From Arthrobacter sp. Soil736 (GTDB lineage Bacteria > Actinomycetota > Actinomycetes > Actinomycetales > Micrococcaceae): a DNA stretch of 42,278 bases. Shown one piece after another: positions 32,377 to 42,278 of the stretch (positions are counted from its first letter, which is position 1; every line of letters begins with the position of its first letter). Made by a program: the position numbers and the translations under genes. The notes below the pieces were generated by a model, which worked only from the letters and a program-made list of their open reading frames with translations, was not told where the DNA came from and did not search any database. Where the stretch lies: assembly GCF_001428005.1 (NCBI RefSeq), contig NZ_LMSB01000013.1:1-42278 (forward strand). Direction: 5' to 3'.

Positions 32377-32856
32377 ATGAAAGCTTCACCGACACTGACC
32401 AACAACATGCAGGCCGTGCTGGCCGATCTGATCGAGCTGCACCTTCAGGGCAAGCAGGCCCACTGGAACATCGTGGGAACCAACTTCAGGGACCTCCACC
32501 TCCAGCTGGACGAGATCGTCGACGCCGCGAGGGCGTTCGCGGACGACATGGCGGAGCGCATGCGGGCGCTGCATGCCCTCCCTGACGGCAGGAGCGAGAC
32601 TGTGGCAAAGTCCACGAGTCTTGCCCAGTTCCCCCAGGGGCTCATCAATACCAAGGATGCGATCGACCGGATCGTGGCCGCGCTTGAAGCGGCCGTCGGC
32701 ACCATGCGCAAGGTTCATGACGAGGTGGACGAGGAGGACCCCACCACGGCAGACCTGCTCCACGCCTTCATCGAGAAGCTCGAGCAGTACGCCTGGATGG
32801 TTGGCGCCGAGAACATGAAGGCTTCGGCGAGCGTCACGCGGCCTGACGGCAAGTAG
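32377..32856 (+). CDS. dps: Dps family DNA-protecting ferritin-like protein
   Basis: A 159-aa Dps-type mini-ferritin. The family signature QAHWNIVGTNFRDLHLQLDE is present. Ferroxidase ligands visible are H29, H41, D45, D56 and E60. Dps dodecamers oxidise and store iron with hydrogen peroxide and can bind DNA, protecting it from oxidative damage. A strong ribosome binding site (AGGAGG, 5 nt spacing) supports high expression. It is a single-gene transcript ended by the terminator at 32903. Confidence 0.95.
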   Translation: MKASPTLTNNMQAVLADLIELHLQGKQAHWNIVGTNFRDLHLQLDEIVDAARAFADDMAERMRALHALPDGRSETVAKSTSLAQFPQGLINTKDAIDRIVAALEAAVGTMRKVHDEVDEEDPTTADLLHAFIEKLEQYAWMVGAENMKASASVTRPDGK

Positions 32857-32902
32857 CAGGCAGCAGCAAGCAGCCGTCAGCGGCGGGCAGGCGCTGCTGG
32901 CC

Positions 32903-32947
32903 GACATGCGGACGGCCCCGGAGTATCTCCGGGGCCGTCCGCATGTC
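32903..32947. terminator. Terminator of dps
   Basis: A perfect 20-bp stem (32903-32922 with 32928-32947) and 5-nt loop, the longest of the window, between dps and the arsR-type promoter. Confidence 0.9.
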
Positions 32948-32958
32948 CACTTAATCCC

Positions 32959-32988
32959 TTGACATCTCGCTCCTTCGGGGAATACTTA
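32959..32988 (+). promoter_or_regulatory. Promoter of the ArsR/AHSA1 pair (leaderless type)
   Basis: -35 TTGACA (32959-32964), 18-bp spacer, -10 TACTTA (32983-32988). The GTG start at 32994 is at the expected transcription start, so the mRNA is probably leaderless. Confidence 0.75.
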
Positions 32989-33001
32989 AGCATGTGCTTA
33001 A
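32986..33001. promoter_or_regulatory. ArsR operator overlapping the -10 and the start codon
   Basis: TTAAGCA-TG-TGCTTAA is a 16-bp perfect palindrome that covers the -10 and the GTG start of the arsR-type gene. It implies autorepression. Confidence 0.75.
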
Positions 33002-33359
33002 CAATTCATCACCGGCAGACGCGGAGCTCGACGCCGTGTTCCAGGCGCTCGCCGACCCCACGCGGAGGGCGATCCTGATCCGCTTGTGCGAGGGCCCGGC
33101 GTCGGTCTCGGAGCTGGCCAGGCCCTTTGCCATGAGCCTGCCCGGAATTGTGCAGCACCTTCAGGTCCTGGAAGGCAGCGGCCTGGTGCGCACCGAAAAG
33201 ATCGGCAGGGTGCGCAGCTGCAGCATCGTCCCGGCCACCGTCCGCCTCGCGGAAGGCTGGCTCAGTGCCCGCCGGACCGCCGCTGAGCGCCGGCTCGACC
33301 GGCTGGAGTCGTTCCTTGATTCAGATGATCCACCCACAACAACCAGGAGTACGTCATGA
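32994..33359 (+). CDS. ArsR family transcriptional regulator
   Basis: A 121-aa winged-helix protein starting at GTG, with landmarks of the ArsR family: ALADPTRRAILIRLCEG, the recognition helix region SVSELARPFAMSLPGIVQHL, and a beta-wing VLEGSGLVRTEKIGRVRSC. No cysteine metal-sensor motif (such as CVC) is present. This matches the subclass paired with an AHSA1 protein in actinobacteria. Its stop overlaps the AHSA1 start (ATGA). It probably regulates its own operon through the overlapping palindrome. Confidence 0.92.
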   Translation: MLNNSSPADAELDAVFQALADPTRRAILIRLCEGPASVSELARPFAMSLPGIVQHLQVLEGSGLVRTEKIGRVRSCSIVPATVRLAEGWLSARRTAAERRLDRLESFLDSDDPPTTTRSTS

Positions 33360-33814
33360 GCACCCCCATCACGCATGCCAGCTTCACGTTGTCACGCAAA
33401 CTCAACGCGCCGCCGTCGCGCGTTTTTGAAGCGTTCTCGGACCCTGCCAGCAAGAAGAAGTGGTTTGCCGGGCCACCGGAATGGAGCCAGGGCGAATCAG
33501 GCCTTGACTTCCGGGAGGGCGGCAGCGAAACGGACGTCGGAGGTCCTGAGGGCGGCTTCGTTTCCACGATGCACGCCAGCTACTACGACATCGTTGAGAA
33601 CGAACGGATTGTCTACACCTACGAGATGCTGCTGGACGGCAAGCGCACGTCTGTTTCGCTCAGCACGGTGGAGCTCCAGGCCGACGGCGACGGAACCCTG
33701 CTGACGCTGACGGAACAGGGCGCCTACTTCACCGAGGAAGATCAGGTGGCCGGACGCAAGGAGGGGACCGAGGGGCTGCTCGACGCCCTGCAGGCCTTCG
33801 TTGAAGGCGACTGA
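33356..33814 (+). CDS. AHSA1/SRPBCC domain protein
   Basis: A 152-aa SRPBCC protein of the AHSA1 type: SFTLSRKLNAPPSRVFEAFS, a Trp in KKWFAGPPEWSQ, DIVENERIVYTYEMLLDGKR, LTLTEQGAYF, and a C-terminal helix GTEGLLDALQAFVEGD. It is translationally coupled to the ArsR-like regulator (ATGA overlap), and such pairs recur in actinobacteria. The ligand is unknown; the fold binds hydrophobic molecules. It ends before an imperfect hairpin at 33834-33862. Confidence 0.9.
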   Translation: MSTPITHASFTLSRKLNAPPSRVFEAFSDPASKKKWFAGPPEWSQGESGLDFREGGSETDVGGPEGGFVSTMHASYYDIVENERIVYTYEMLLDGKRTSVSLSTVELQADGDGTLLTLTEQGAYFTEEDQVAGRKEGTEGLLDALQAFVEGD

Positions 33815-33833
33815 GAACCCGGCCCGCTGCGTC

Positions 33834-33862
33834 GGTCCGCCACCGCAGCCGCGGTGACGGAC
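33834..33862. terminator. Imperfect terminator hairpin between AHSA1 and the DHA2 gene
   Basis: GTCCGCCACCG and CGGTGACGGAC pair with one mismatch around a short loop, in the 68-bp convergent gap. Confidence 0.5.
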
Positions 33863-33882
33863 CGCCGTCGGGCAGTGCGCGC

Positions 33883-35460
33883 TTACTTGGCCTTCGGCAC
33901 TCCCCGCAGCACGACGGCGGCGAGGGCCGCCGCTCCCGCCATCAGCACCAGCGCGATGGCCGCCGTGATGTGGACGCCGGAGTCGAACGCCGCGCGGGCC
34001 GCCGCCGCGAGGGCCTCCGAAAGCGGCGCGGGCAGCGTTCCCGCCAGCTCCATTGCGCCGGCGAGCGTTTCCCGGGCCCGCTCCGCGGAATCGCCCGGGG
34101 ATGTTTGGGCAACGGCGTCGGGCAGCACCAGGTGCCGCTGGTAGGACGCGGTCAGAATAGATCCCAGAACCGCCGTCCCCAGGAGGGATCCCACTTCATA
34201 GCCGGTCTCGGAAATCGCCGCGGCCGCGCCGGACTTCTCCGGCGGGACGGCGCCCAGGATCAGGTCATTCGAGATGGTTTCGGCGGCTCCCACACCCAGG
34301 GCCAGGATGAGCAGGGCTCCCAGCAGCAGGGCCGGTCCGGCCGAATGATCGCCAAACGCCACGACGCTGTAGCCCGTCGCGCTCAGCGACAGGCCGCCGG
34401 CCACGACGAACCCCGGCCGGACCTTCCGCACCAGCGGCACCACGAGAAGGCCCGCCATTACCGTGGCGGTCAGGGCCGGGAGCATCGCGGTCCCCGACGC
34501 TGACGGTGACATCCCGTCGAGCAGCTGCAGGTGCTGCGCGAGGAACAGGATGAAGCCGTTGAAGGAGAACAGTGCCAGCACGTTTGCCGTGATGGCCGTG
34601 CTGAACACCCGGTTCCTGAACAGGGACATGTCCAGGAGGGGCGATTCCAGCCGCTGCTGGCGCCGGACGAAAAGGAACCCCATGGCAGCGCCGAGCGCGA
34701 TGACGGCCAGCGGCTGCACGCCCGGGCCCTCGGTGGCCAGTTCCTTGATGCCGTAGACCACCGGCACCATGGTCAGCAGCGACAGGAAGATGCTGGGCAG
34801 GTCCACGCGGCCGGGGCTGGGATCCCTGGACTCCGGAATGAAGGAGGGGCCGAAGACAAGCAGCGGCAGCATGATGGGCACCGCCACGAGCAGCACCGCG
34901 CCCCACCAGAACTGTTCCACGAGCCAGCCGCCGAAAATCGGGCCGAGGGCAGCGCCGCCGGAGAAGCCGGCGGCCCACACCGCCACGGCCAGCCGTCGCC
35001 TGCCCGGATCCGGAAAAATGTTGCGGATCAGGGACAGCGTGGACGGCATGAGCATCGCGCCGAACAGGCCCAGCGCGGCGCGCCCGGCGATCAGCCATTC
35101 GGCGCTCGGAGCGAACGCGGTGGCGGCCGAAACCGCGGCAAAGCCCGTGGTGCCGATGAGAAGCAGCCGGCGGCGACCGATTCTGTCGCCCAGGCTGCCC
35201 ATGGCCACCAGCAGGCCTGCCAGCACCAGGGCATAGGAGTCCACGATCCACAGCAGCTGCACTCCCGACGGGTCCAGGCTGCGGGCGATGGCCGGCAGGG
35301 CAAAGGTTAGTGCGGTGTTGTCCACGGCCACGAGGAGGACCGGGAACATGAGCAGTCCAAGGGCCGTCCAGTCGCGCACGCCGCCGTTGGCGGGGGTTGG
35401 GTGCCTGGTGTCGCCGGAGGTGTTCTGGCTGTGCTGATGAAGGAATGGGACGGTGGTCAT
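33883..35460 (-). CDS. MFS multidrug efflux transporter, DHA2 (14-helix) type
   Basis: A 525-aa transporter, the usual DHA2 length. Visible landmarks are LLMFPVLLVAVDNTALTFAL (first helix with the family motif D1 region), GSLGDRIGRRRLLLIG (motif A), and many later hydrophobic segments. It would expel drugs or dyes using the proton gradient. The ATG at 35460 is directly downstream of a -10 (TATAGT) with only 6 nt between, so the message is probably leaderless. It is divergent from and likely repressed by the TetR gene. Confidence 0.9.
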   Translation of the reverse strand: MTTVPFLHQHSQNTSGDTRHPTPANGGVRDWTALGLLMFPVLLVAVDNTALTFALPAIARSLDPSGVQLLWIVDSYALVLAGLLVAMGSLGDRIGRRRLLLIGTTGFAAVSAATAFAPSAEWLIAGRAALGLFGAMLMPSTLSLIRNIFPDPGRRRLAVAVWAAGFSGGAALGPIFGGWLVEQFWWGAVLLVAVPIMLPLLVFGPSFIPESRDPSPGRVDLPSIFLSLLTMVPVVYGIKELATEGPGVQPLAVIALGAAMGFLFVRRQQRLESPLLDMSLFRNRVFSTAITANVLALFSFNGFILFLAQHLQLLDGMSPSASGTAMLPALTATVMAGLLVVPLVRKVRPGFVVAGGLSLSATGYSVVAFGDHSAGPALLLGALLILALGVGAAETISNDLILGAVPPEKSGAAAAISETGYEVGSLLGTAVLGSILTASYQRHLVLPDAVAQTSPGDSAERARETLAGAMELAGTLPAPLSEALAAAARAAFDSGVHITAAIALVLMAGAAALAAVVLRGVPKAK

Positions 35461-35463
35461 CAC

Positions 35464-35493
35464 ATAACTATACCGTCTGGACGGTATAGTTAT
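35464..35493. promoter_or_regulatory. 30-bp TetR operator with two divergent promoters
   Basis: ATAACTATACCGTC (35464-35477), centre TG, and the exact inverse at 35480-35493 form a perfect 30-bp palindrome. Each arm holds a -10 TATAGT, pointing outward to the DHA2 gene and to tetR, so one bound TetR would silence both. Confidence 0.85.
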
Positions 35494-35515
35494 AAAGTCG
35501 CCTGCAGGAACAGGC

Positions 35516-36067
35516 ATGATGGGAGCCATGGCCAGAAAACCAGTCGCCCGCGGCGCCGTCCTCGATGCCTTTGAATCGCTCCTCATTGAGGTGGGCGAGC
35601 GTGCTGCCACCCTGGACGCCGTCGCCGGCCGCGCGGGCGTGTCCAAGGGCGGGCTGCTGTATCACTTCCCGAACAAAGAGGCCCTGATCGGCGTCCTGCT
35701 GGACCGGCTGGACGAGTACACGGAGGCGGATACGCGGGCCATGGCCAAGGCGCCGGAAGGTGCCGCGGCCTACTTCATCAAATCGTCGGTGTGGGCGGAC
35801 ACCCCGCTGGACCGCGTCATCGTGGCAGCCACCCGCCTCGCCGAAGTGGCCCATGAGGAGACCCGGCGCCGTTTCGCCCACATCCAGCAGCGGTGGCTCG
35901 ACGAGATCGCCAAAGACGTGGGCCCCGGCCTTGCGAAGGCGGTGCTCTACATGGGGGACGGTCTGTATTTCAATGCCATGCTGTCGATCGGGCCGGCGGC
36001 CACTCCCGCGGAGAGGGCTGCCGACGTCGAGAGCCTGCTCGCCGCGCTGGAACGGCTCCGCGGCTAG
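35516..36067 (+). CDS. TetR family transcriptional regulator
   Basis: A 183-aa TetR repressor with helix-turn-helix landmarks: LDAFESLLIEVGERAATLDA then VAGRAGVSKGGLLYHFPNKE (recognition helix). The C-terminal effector domain is helical. The ATG at 35516 has AGGA 6 nt upstream; ATG at 35528 is an alternative. It lies divergent from the DHA2 transporter and probably responds to its substrates. Confidence 0.92.
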   Translation: MMGAMARKPVARGAVLDAFESLLIEVGERAATLDAVAGRAGVSKGGLLYHFPNKEALIGVLLDRLDEYTEADTRAMAKAPEGAAAYFIKSSVWADTPLDRVIVAATRLAEVAHEETRRRFAHIQQRWLDEIAKDVGPGLAKAVLYMGDGLYFNAMLSIGPAATPAERAADVESLLAALERLRG

Positions 36068-36144
36068 CGCCCACCACGCCGCCGGGCCCCTTCGAGACAG
36101 TTTGCGGAGGCCTTCCGGACGTAGGAGAATAGCCCCTGTGACTG

Positions 36145-36174
36145 TTGTCATCGCTAATTGAATATGCCTTTGAT
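36145..36174 (+). promoter_or_regulatory. Promoter of the glycine cleavage operon
   Basis: -35 TTGTCA (36145-36150), 18-bp spacer, -10 TTTGAT (36169-36174). The predicted start is near 36181, exactly where the riboswitch begins. Confidence 0.55.
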
Positions 36175-36180
36175 CTGCGG

Positions 36181-36424
36181 CGGGAGAGTTCTGCAAGTAG
36201 GTACAAGCAGGCGCCGTAGGAGCAAAGCCTCCCCAGGAATCTCACAGGCCCATGTACCGCCGCGGCAAGGCAACTCTGGAAAGCAGCAGGCTGCCCATCT
36301 GGAACGTTCCGTAACTACCTGGAACGTGTTCAGGGCATGCTGTGCTCACCGACGGTGCAAGCGGGGCTGTGCGAAAGCACGGCTGCGCGGAAACTCTCAG
36401 GTCCAATACAGAGCGGGGAGGAAC
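36181..36424 (+). promoter_or_regulatory. Tandem glycine riboswitch
   Basis: Two glycine aptamers in series. Aptamer 1 (about 36181-36285) shows GGGAGAGTT pairing with AACTCTGGAAAG, GGCGCCGTAGGAGCAAAGCC, and GGAATCTCACAGGC. Aptamer 2 (about 36320-36424) shows CACCGACGGTGCAAGCGGGG, GGAAACTCTCAGGTCCAATA, ACAGAGCGGGGAGG. Glycine binding typically turns on gcv genes. No T-rich terminator is seen between 36424 and 36474, so the switch may act on translation; this is not certain. It lies in the 407-bp gap after tetR and explains most of that gap. Confidence 0.92.
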
Positions 36425-36473
36425 CCGAATCAATGTGGCGTACCCTGCGTCGCCTTAGTTTATGGAGTTCCTT

Positions 36474-39335
<2,862 letters not shown>

Positions 39336-39345
39336 GGCCCGCACC

Positions 39346-40494
39346 ATGTCTGAGAACTACACAGCCCTTTACGAAGAGCACAAGAAGCTGGGTGCGTCCT
39401 TCACCGACTTCGGCGGCTGGCAGATGCCGCTCAAGTACAGCTCCGAACTGGCCGAACACCACGCGGTCCGCAAGGCTGCCGGCATCTTCGACCTCTCCCA
39501 CATGGGCGAAGTCTGGGTGACCGGCCCCGATGCGGCAACATTCCTGGACTATGCCCTGGTGGGCAAGATTTCGGCGATGGCCGTCGGCAAGGCCAAGTAC
39601 TCGCTGATCTGCAACGAGGACGGCGGCATCATTGACGACCTCATCGTGTACCGCCGGCCGGCAGACGCCGAGGGCCACGACCGGTTCCTGGTGGTGCCGA
39701 ACGCAGGTAACGCCAAAGTGGTGGCCGCGGCTCTTGCCCAGCGTTCGACCGGCTTCGAAGTTGTCGTCGACGACGTATCCGCCGGCACCTCGCTTATCGC
39801 CGTGCAAGGACCGAAGGCCGAGGAGATCCTCCTCCGGCTCGTTCCCGCGGCCCAGCACGAGCTCGTCACGGGCCTGAAGTACTACGCCGCCGTGGAGGTC
39901 CCGTTCCTGGTGGCTGGCGCCGGCCAGGAACTGCTGCTCGCCCGGACCGGCTACACCGGCGAGGACGGCTTCGAGATCTTCGTGAACAACGACGGCGCCG
40001 CCGCCCTCTGGCAGGCTATCGTCGCCATTGCGGATGAAGGGGAGCTGACGCCCGCCGGCCTCGCCTCGCGCGATTCGCTGCGCCTCGAAGCCGGCATGCC
40101 GCTCTACGGCAACGAGCTGTCGCTCGTAGGTGACCCGTTCGCCGCCGGCCTCGGTCCCGTCGTCGCGCTCTCCAAGGAAGGCGACTTCGTGGGCAAGGCG
40201 GCCCTGGCCGCCAAGAAGGAAGCAGGGGCCGGCGCCACGTCGGGCCGCAGGCTCGTCGGCCTCAAGGGCCGCGGCCGCCGCGCAGGCCGCGGGCACTACC
40301 CGGTGCTCAAGGACGGCAACGTTGTTGGCGAAGTGACCTCCGGACAGCCCAGCCCCACGCTCGGCTACCCGGTCGCCATGGCGTACGTCGACGTCGAGTT
40401 CACCGAGCCCGGCACTGCCCTGGACATCGACCTCCGCGGCAAGGCGGAGCCGTTCGAAGTGGTCGCACTGCCTTTCTACAAGCGCGCCAAGTAG
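39346..40494 (+). CDS. gcvT: Aminomethyltransferase, T-protein
   Basis: A 382-aa tetrahydrofolate-dependent T-protein: it takes the aminomethyl group from GcvH and yields methylene-THF and ammonia. Landmarks are FTDFGGWQMPLKYSS, HAVRKAAGIFDLSHMGE, ARTGYTGEDGFEIF and LRLEAGMPLYGNEL. It starts 10 bp after the gcvP stop, in the same operon. Confidence 0.95.
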   Translation: MSENYTALYEEHKKLGASFTDFGGWQMPLKYSSELAEHHAVRKAAGIFDLSHMGEVWVTGPDAATFLDYALVGKISAMAVGKAKYSLICNEDGGIIDDLIVYRRPADAEGHDRFLVVPNAGNAKVVAAALAQRSTGFEVVVDDVSAGTSLIAVQGPKAEEILLRLVPAAQHELVTGLKYYAAVEVPFLVAGAGQELLLARTGYTGEDGFEIFVNNDGAAALWQAIVAIADEGELTPAGLASRDSLRLEAGMPLYGNELSLVGDPFAAGLGPVVALSKEGDFVGKAALAAKKEAGAGATSGRRLVGLKGRGRRAGRGHYPVLKDGNVVGEVTSGQPSPTLGYPVAMAYVDVEFTEPGTALDIDLRGKAEPFEVVALPFYKRAK

Positions 40495-40504
40495 CCCCGA
40501 CTCC

Positions 40505-40524
40505 GCTGGTTGAGGCTGTCGAAT
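40505..40524 (+). repeat. Dispersed short repeat GCTGGTTGAGGCTGTCGAAT
   Basis: It matches the reverse complement of 466-485 (GCTGGTTGAGCCTGTCGAGA) at 17 of 20 positions. It lies just outside the gcvT stop. Confidence 0.6.
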
Positions 40525-40551
40525 CGGCACTTGGCCCCGTCGGGGCTGACA

Positions 40552-40913
40552 TCCTCCGCGTGCTCGGTCGCGTGGACGCCCGCTGGGCGGACGTGACGCT
40601 CCCTTAGACGCACGCTTCCGGATGCCAGCCCCGAAGGGGGGCCGCAGCTCACCTTCGGACAAACGGAAAGGCAAGACCGCTCCGGCTTTGCCGCCTTCGA
40701 AAGCCAAAGGTGCTGGGGGGTGAAGCGCTTACCGGGGCTCGGCTCCACGCATAACCCAAAGCCACAGTTTCTTCCGGGGAACCGTTGGTTTCTCGGAAAA
40801 CTGTTGGCCCCCAAGACTGAAACCGGCGGTCGGCGGGTGAGGGGATTCCGGAAGCGTGCGTCTGTCTAAGGGAGCGTCGCGTCCGCTCAGCGGGCGCCTT
40901 CGCACGCGGAGGA
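40552..40913. repeat. Long inverted repeat (about 70-nt arms) between gcvT and gcvH
   Basis: The left arm (40552-40622) and right arm (40847-40913) are near-exact reverse complements. The inner 46 nt (40577-40622) match 40847-40896 with two substitutions and one 4-nt insertion (TGTC), and outer blocks TCCTCCGCGTGC / GCACGCGGAGGA also pair. About 224 nt lie between the arms. No gene was recognised inside, and frames there are not gene-like. The whole 510-bp gap between gcvT and gcvH is taken by this element and its flanks. In RNA it would fold into a very long hairpin; in DNA it resembles a MITE-type or REP-derived element. Confidence 0.85.
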
Positions 40914-41004
40914 ATTGCCTCTCCGCCACCCAACCCCACCGCGGTCGCCGCTTGACCCAGCCACAACTGATTTAGCACCAAGATTTCAAACGTAAGGAAA
41001 AAAC

Positions 41005-41388
41005 ATGGCAAAAGTTGCCCCTGAACTGCAGTACTCCGACGAGCACGAGTGGGTTGCGCGCGAGGCCGGGAATGTTGTGTCCATCGGCATCTCGGCCGTG
41101 GCCACGGACGCCCTCGGCGACATCGTGTATGTGGACCTGCCCGAGGTGGGCTCGGCCGTGACCGCGGGCGAGACGTGCGGCGAGGTGGAGTCCACCAAGT
41201 CCGTCTCGGACCTGTACGCCCCGGTGACGGGCGAGGTGGTCGAGATCAATGACGACGTTGTTTCGGATCCGGCGCTGATCAACAGCGATCCGTACGGTGC
41301 CGGCTGGCTGTTCAAGGTGGCAGCCGAGTCCGAAGGCCCGCTGCTCTCCGCGCAGGACTACGCCTCCAAGAACGGCGGCGAGCTGTGA
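41005..41388 (+). CDS. gcvH: Glycine cleavage system H-protein
   Basis: A 127-aa lipoyl carrier: [14 protein letters not shown] at the N-terminus and the lipoylation site [15 protein letters not shown] (K65). It carries the aminomethyl group between P- and T-proteins. AAGGAAAAAAC precedes the ATG. Its stop overlaps the glyA start (GTGA). Confidence 0.95.
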   Translation: MAKVAPELQYSDEHEWVAREAGNVVSIGISAVATDALGDIVYVDLPEVGSAVTAGETCGEVESTKSVSDLYAPVTGEVVEINDDVVSDPALINSDPYGAGWLFKVAAESEGPLLSAQDYASKNGGEL

Positions 41389-42278
41389 GCGGGGTCGCTG
41401 CCGTAACGGCCGCGTTTGAGCAGGTTGTGTCTCCGTCCCTTGACGCGGAGTTGTCGGCGCTGGATCCGGAGATCGCGGCGAAGATCGATGACGAGCTGAC
41501 GCGGCAGCGCAGCGGGCTGGAGATGATCGCGTCGGAGAACCACACCGCGGTTGCGGTGATGCAGGCGCAGGGCTCGGTGCTGACGAACAAGTACGCCGAA
41601 GGGTACCCGGGCAAGCGGTACTACGGCGGCTGCGAGCACGTGGACGTGATCGAGCAGCTGGCGATCGACCGGGTCAAGGCCCTGTTCGGCGCGGAATACG
41701 CGAACGTGCAGCCGCACTCCGGGGCGCAGGCGAACGCTTCGGTGATGCACGCGCTGATCAAGCCGGGCGACACCATCATGGGCCTGAACCTGGCCCACGG
41801 CGGGCACCTGACGCACGGGATGCGGATCAACTTCTCCGGCCGGCTCTACAACGTCGTTCCGTACCAGGTCCGCGAGGAGGACCACCGGATCGACATGGCC
41901 GAGGTGGAGCGCCTGGCCCTGGAGCACCGGCCGGCGCTGATCGTGGCCGGCTGGTCCGCCTATGCCCGGCAGCTGGACTTTGCGGAGTTCCGCCGGATCG
42001 CCGACTCCGTGGGCGCGTACCTGATGGTGGACATGGCGCACTTCGCCGGGCTCGTGGCCGCCGGGCTGCACCCGTCCCCGGTGCCGCACGCGCACGTGAC
42101 GACGTCGACGACGCACAAGACCCTGGCCGGTCCGCGCGGCGGGATCATCCTGTCCAACGATGCCGACATCGCCAAGAAGATCAACTCGGCGGTGTTCCCG
42201 GGCCAGCAGGGCGGGCCGCTGGAGCACGTGATCGCGGGCAAGGCCGTGGCGTTCAAGATCGCCGCCTCGGCCGAGTTC
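41385..42278 (+). CDS. glyA: Serine hydroxymethyltransferase (partial, 3' end beyond window)
   Basis: 298 codons from a GTG at 41385, which overlaps the gcvH stop by 4 bp; the gene runs off the end of the window. Landmarks are [57 protein letters not shown] and [15 protein letters not shown] with the PLP lysine (K245). It interconverts serine and glycine using methylene-THF, so placement in the gcv operon couples glycine cleavage to serine formation. Confidence 0.95.
   Translation, partial: MSGVAAVTAAFEQVVSPSLDAELSALDPEIAAKIDDELTRQRSGLEMIASENHTAVAVMQAQGSVLTNKYAEGYPGKRYYGGCEHVDVIEQLAIDRVKALFGAEYANVQPHSGAQANASVMHALIKPGDTIMGLNLAHGGHLTHGMRINFSGRLYNVVPYQVREEDHRIDMAEVERLALEHRPALIVAGWSAYARQLDFAEFRRIADSVGAYLMVDMAHFAGLVAAGLHPSPVPHAHVTTSTTHKTLAGPRGGIILSNDADIAKKINSAVFPGQQGGPLEHVIAGKAVAFKIAASAEF

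Noticed and set aside
40649..41011. Possible small gene on the minus strand inside the gcvT-gcvH inverted repeat
   Set aside because: It crosses an arm of the inverted repeat, has poor codon usage for this genome and no ribosome binding site.

Overview
The window is high-GC actinobacterial DNA, most likely from Arthrobacter, Pseudarthrobacter or a close Micrococcaceae relative. This is inferred from the GC-rich third codon positions, the actinobacterial families DUF4193, DUF4032 and AMIN-like, the frequent GTG/TTG starts, and leaderless-type promoters. All identifications come from reading motifs in the sequence; no database was searched.

Layout. 1-150: 3' end of a 5S rRNA and its terminator. 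195-485: a repeat array downstream of the rRNA operon. 587-1081: an SRPBCC protein. 1091-3857: a LacI regulator and a GH13 alpha-glucosidase, with two LacI-type operators upstream. 4013-7389: an insertion-like island. Two decayed 3' ends of IS110-type transposase genes, in the same orientation, flank a translationally coupled pair (Acg-like nitroreductase, then a PaaK/CapK-type adenylate-forming enzyme). 7479-20007: a putative catabolic cluster with an FAD-linked oxidase, a CynX-type MFS transporter, a six-gene minus-strand operon (peptide/nickel-type ABC transporter plus CodA-like deaminase), a divergent amidohydrolase lacking the usual HxH metal motif, and an FCD-type GntR regulator. Four related palindromes with a GTATAC-like core sit at the three promoter regions and probably bind that regulator.

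20018-25263: DUF4032 kinase-like protein, an MsmK/UgpC-type sugar ABC ATPase, and OtsA/OtsB for trehalose synthesis. 25444-28362: a membrane-anchored DsbA-like protein, tRNA-Thr(UGU), small hypothetical proteins, DUF4193 and a secreted AMIN-like protein. 28505-32168: an agmatine operon (N-carbamoylputrescine amidase, agmatine deiminase, APC permease) behind a duplicated operator. 32377-36067: Dps, a self-regulated ArsR/AHSA1 pair, and a divergent TetR/DHA2 efflux pair sharing a 30-bp perfect palindrome. 36145-42278: a promoter and tandem glycine riboswitch driving gcvP-gcvT-gcvH-glyA, with a large inverted repeat between gcvT and gcvH; glyA runs off the window.

The points most worth following are the GntR-controlled two-hydrolase uptake cluster, whose substrate is unknown and one of whose hydrolases has an altered metal site, and the nitroreductase/adenylate-forming pair between the IS remnants.
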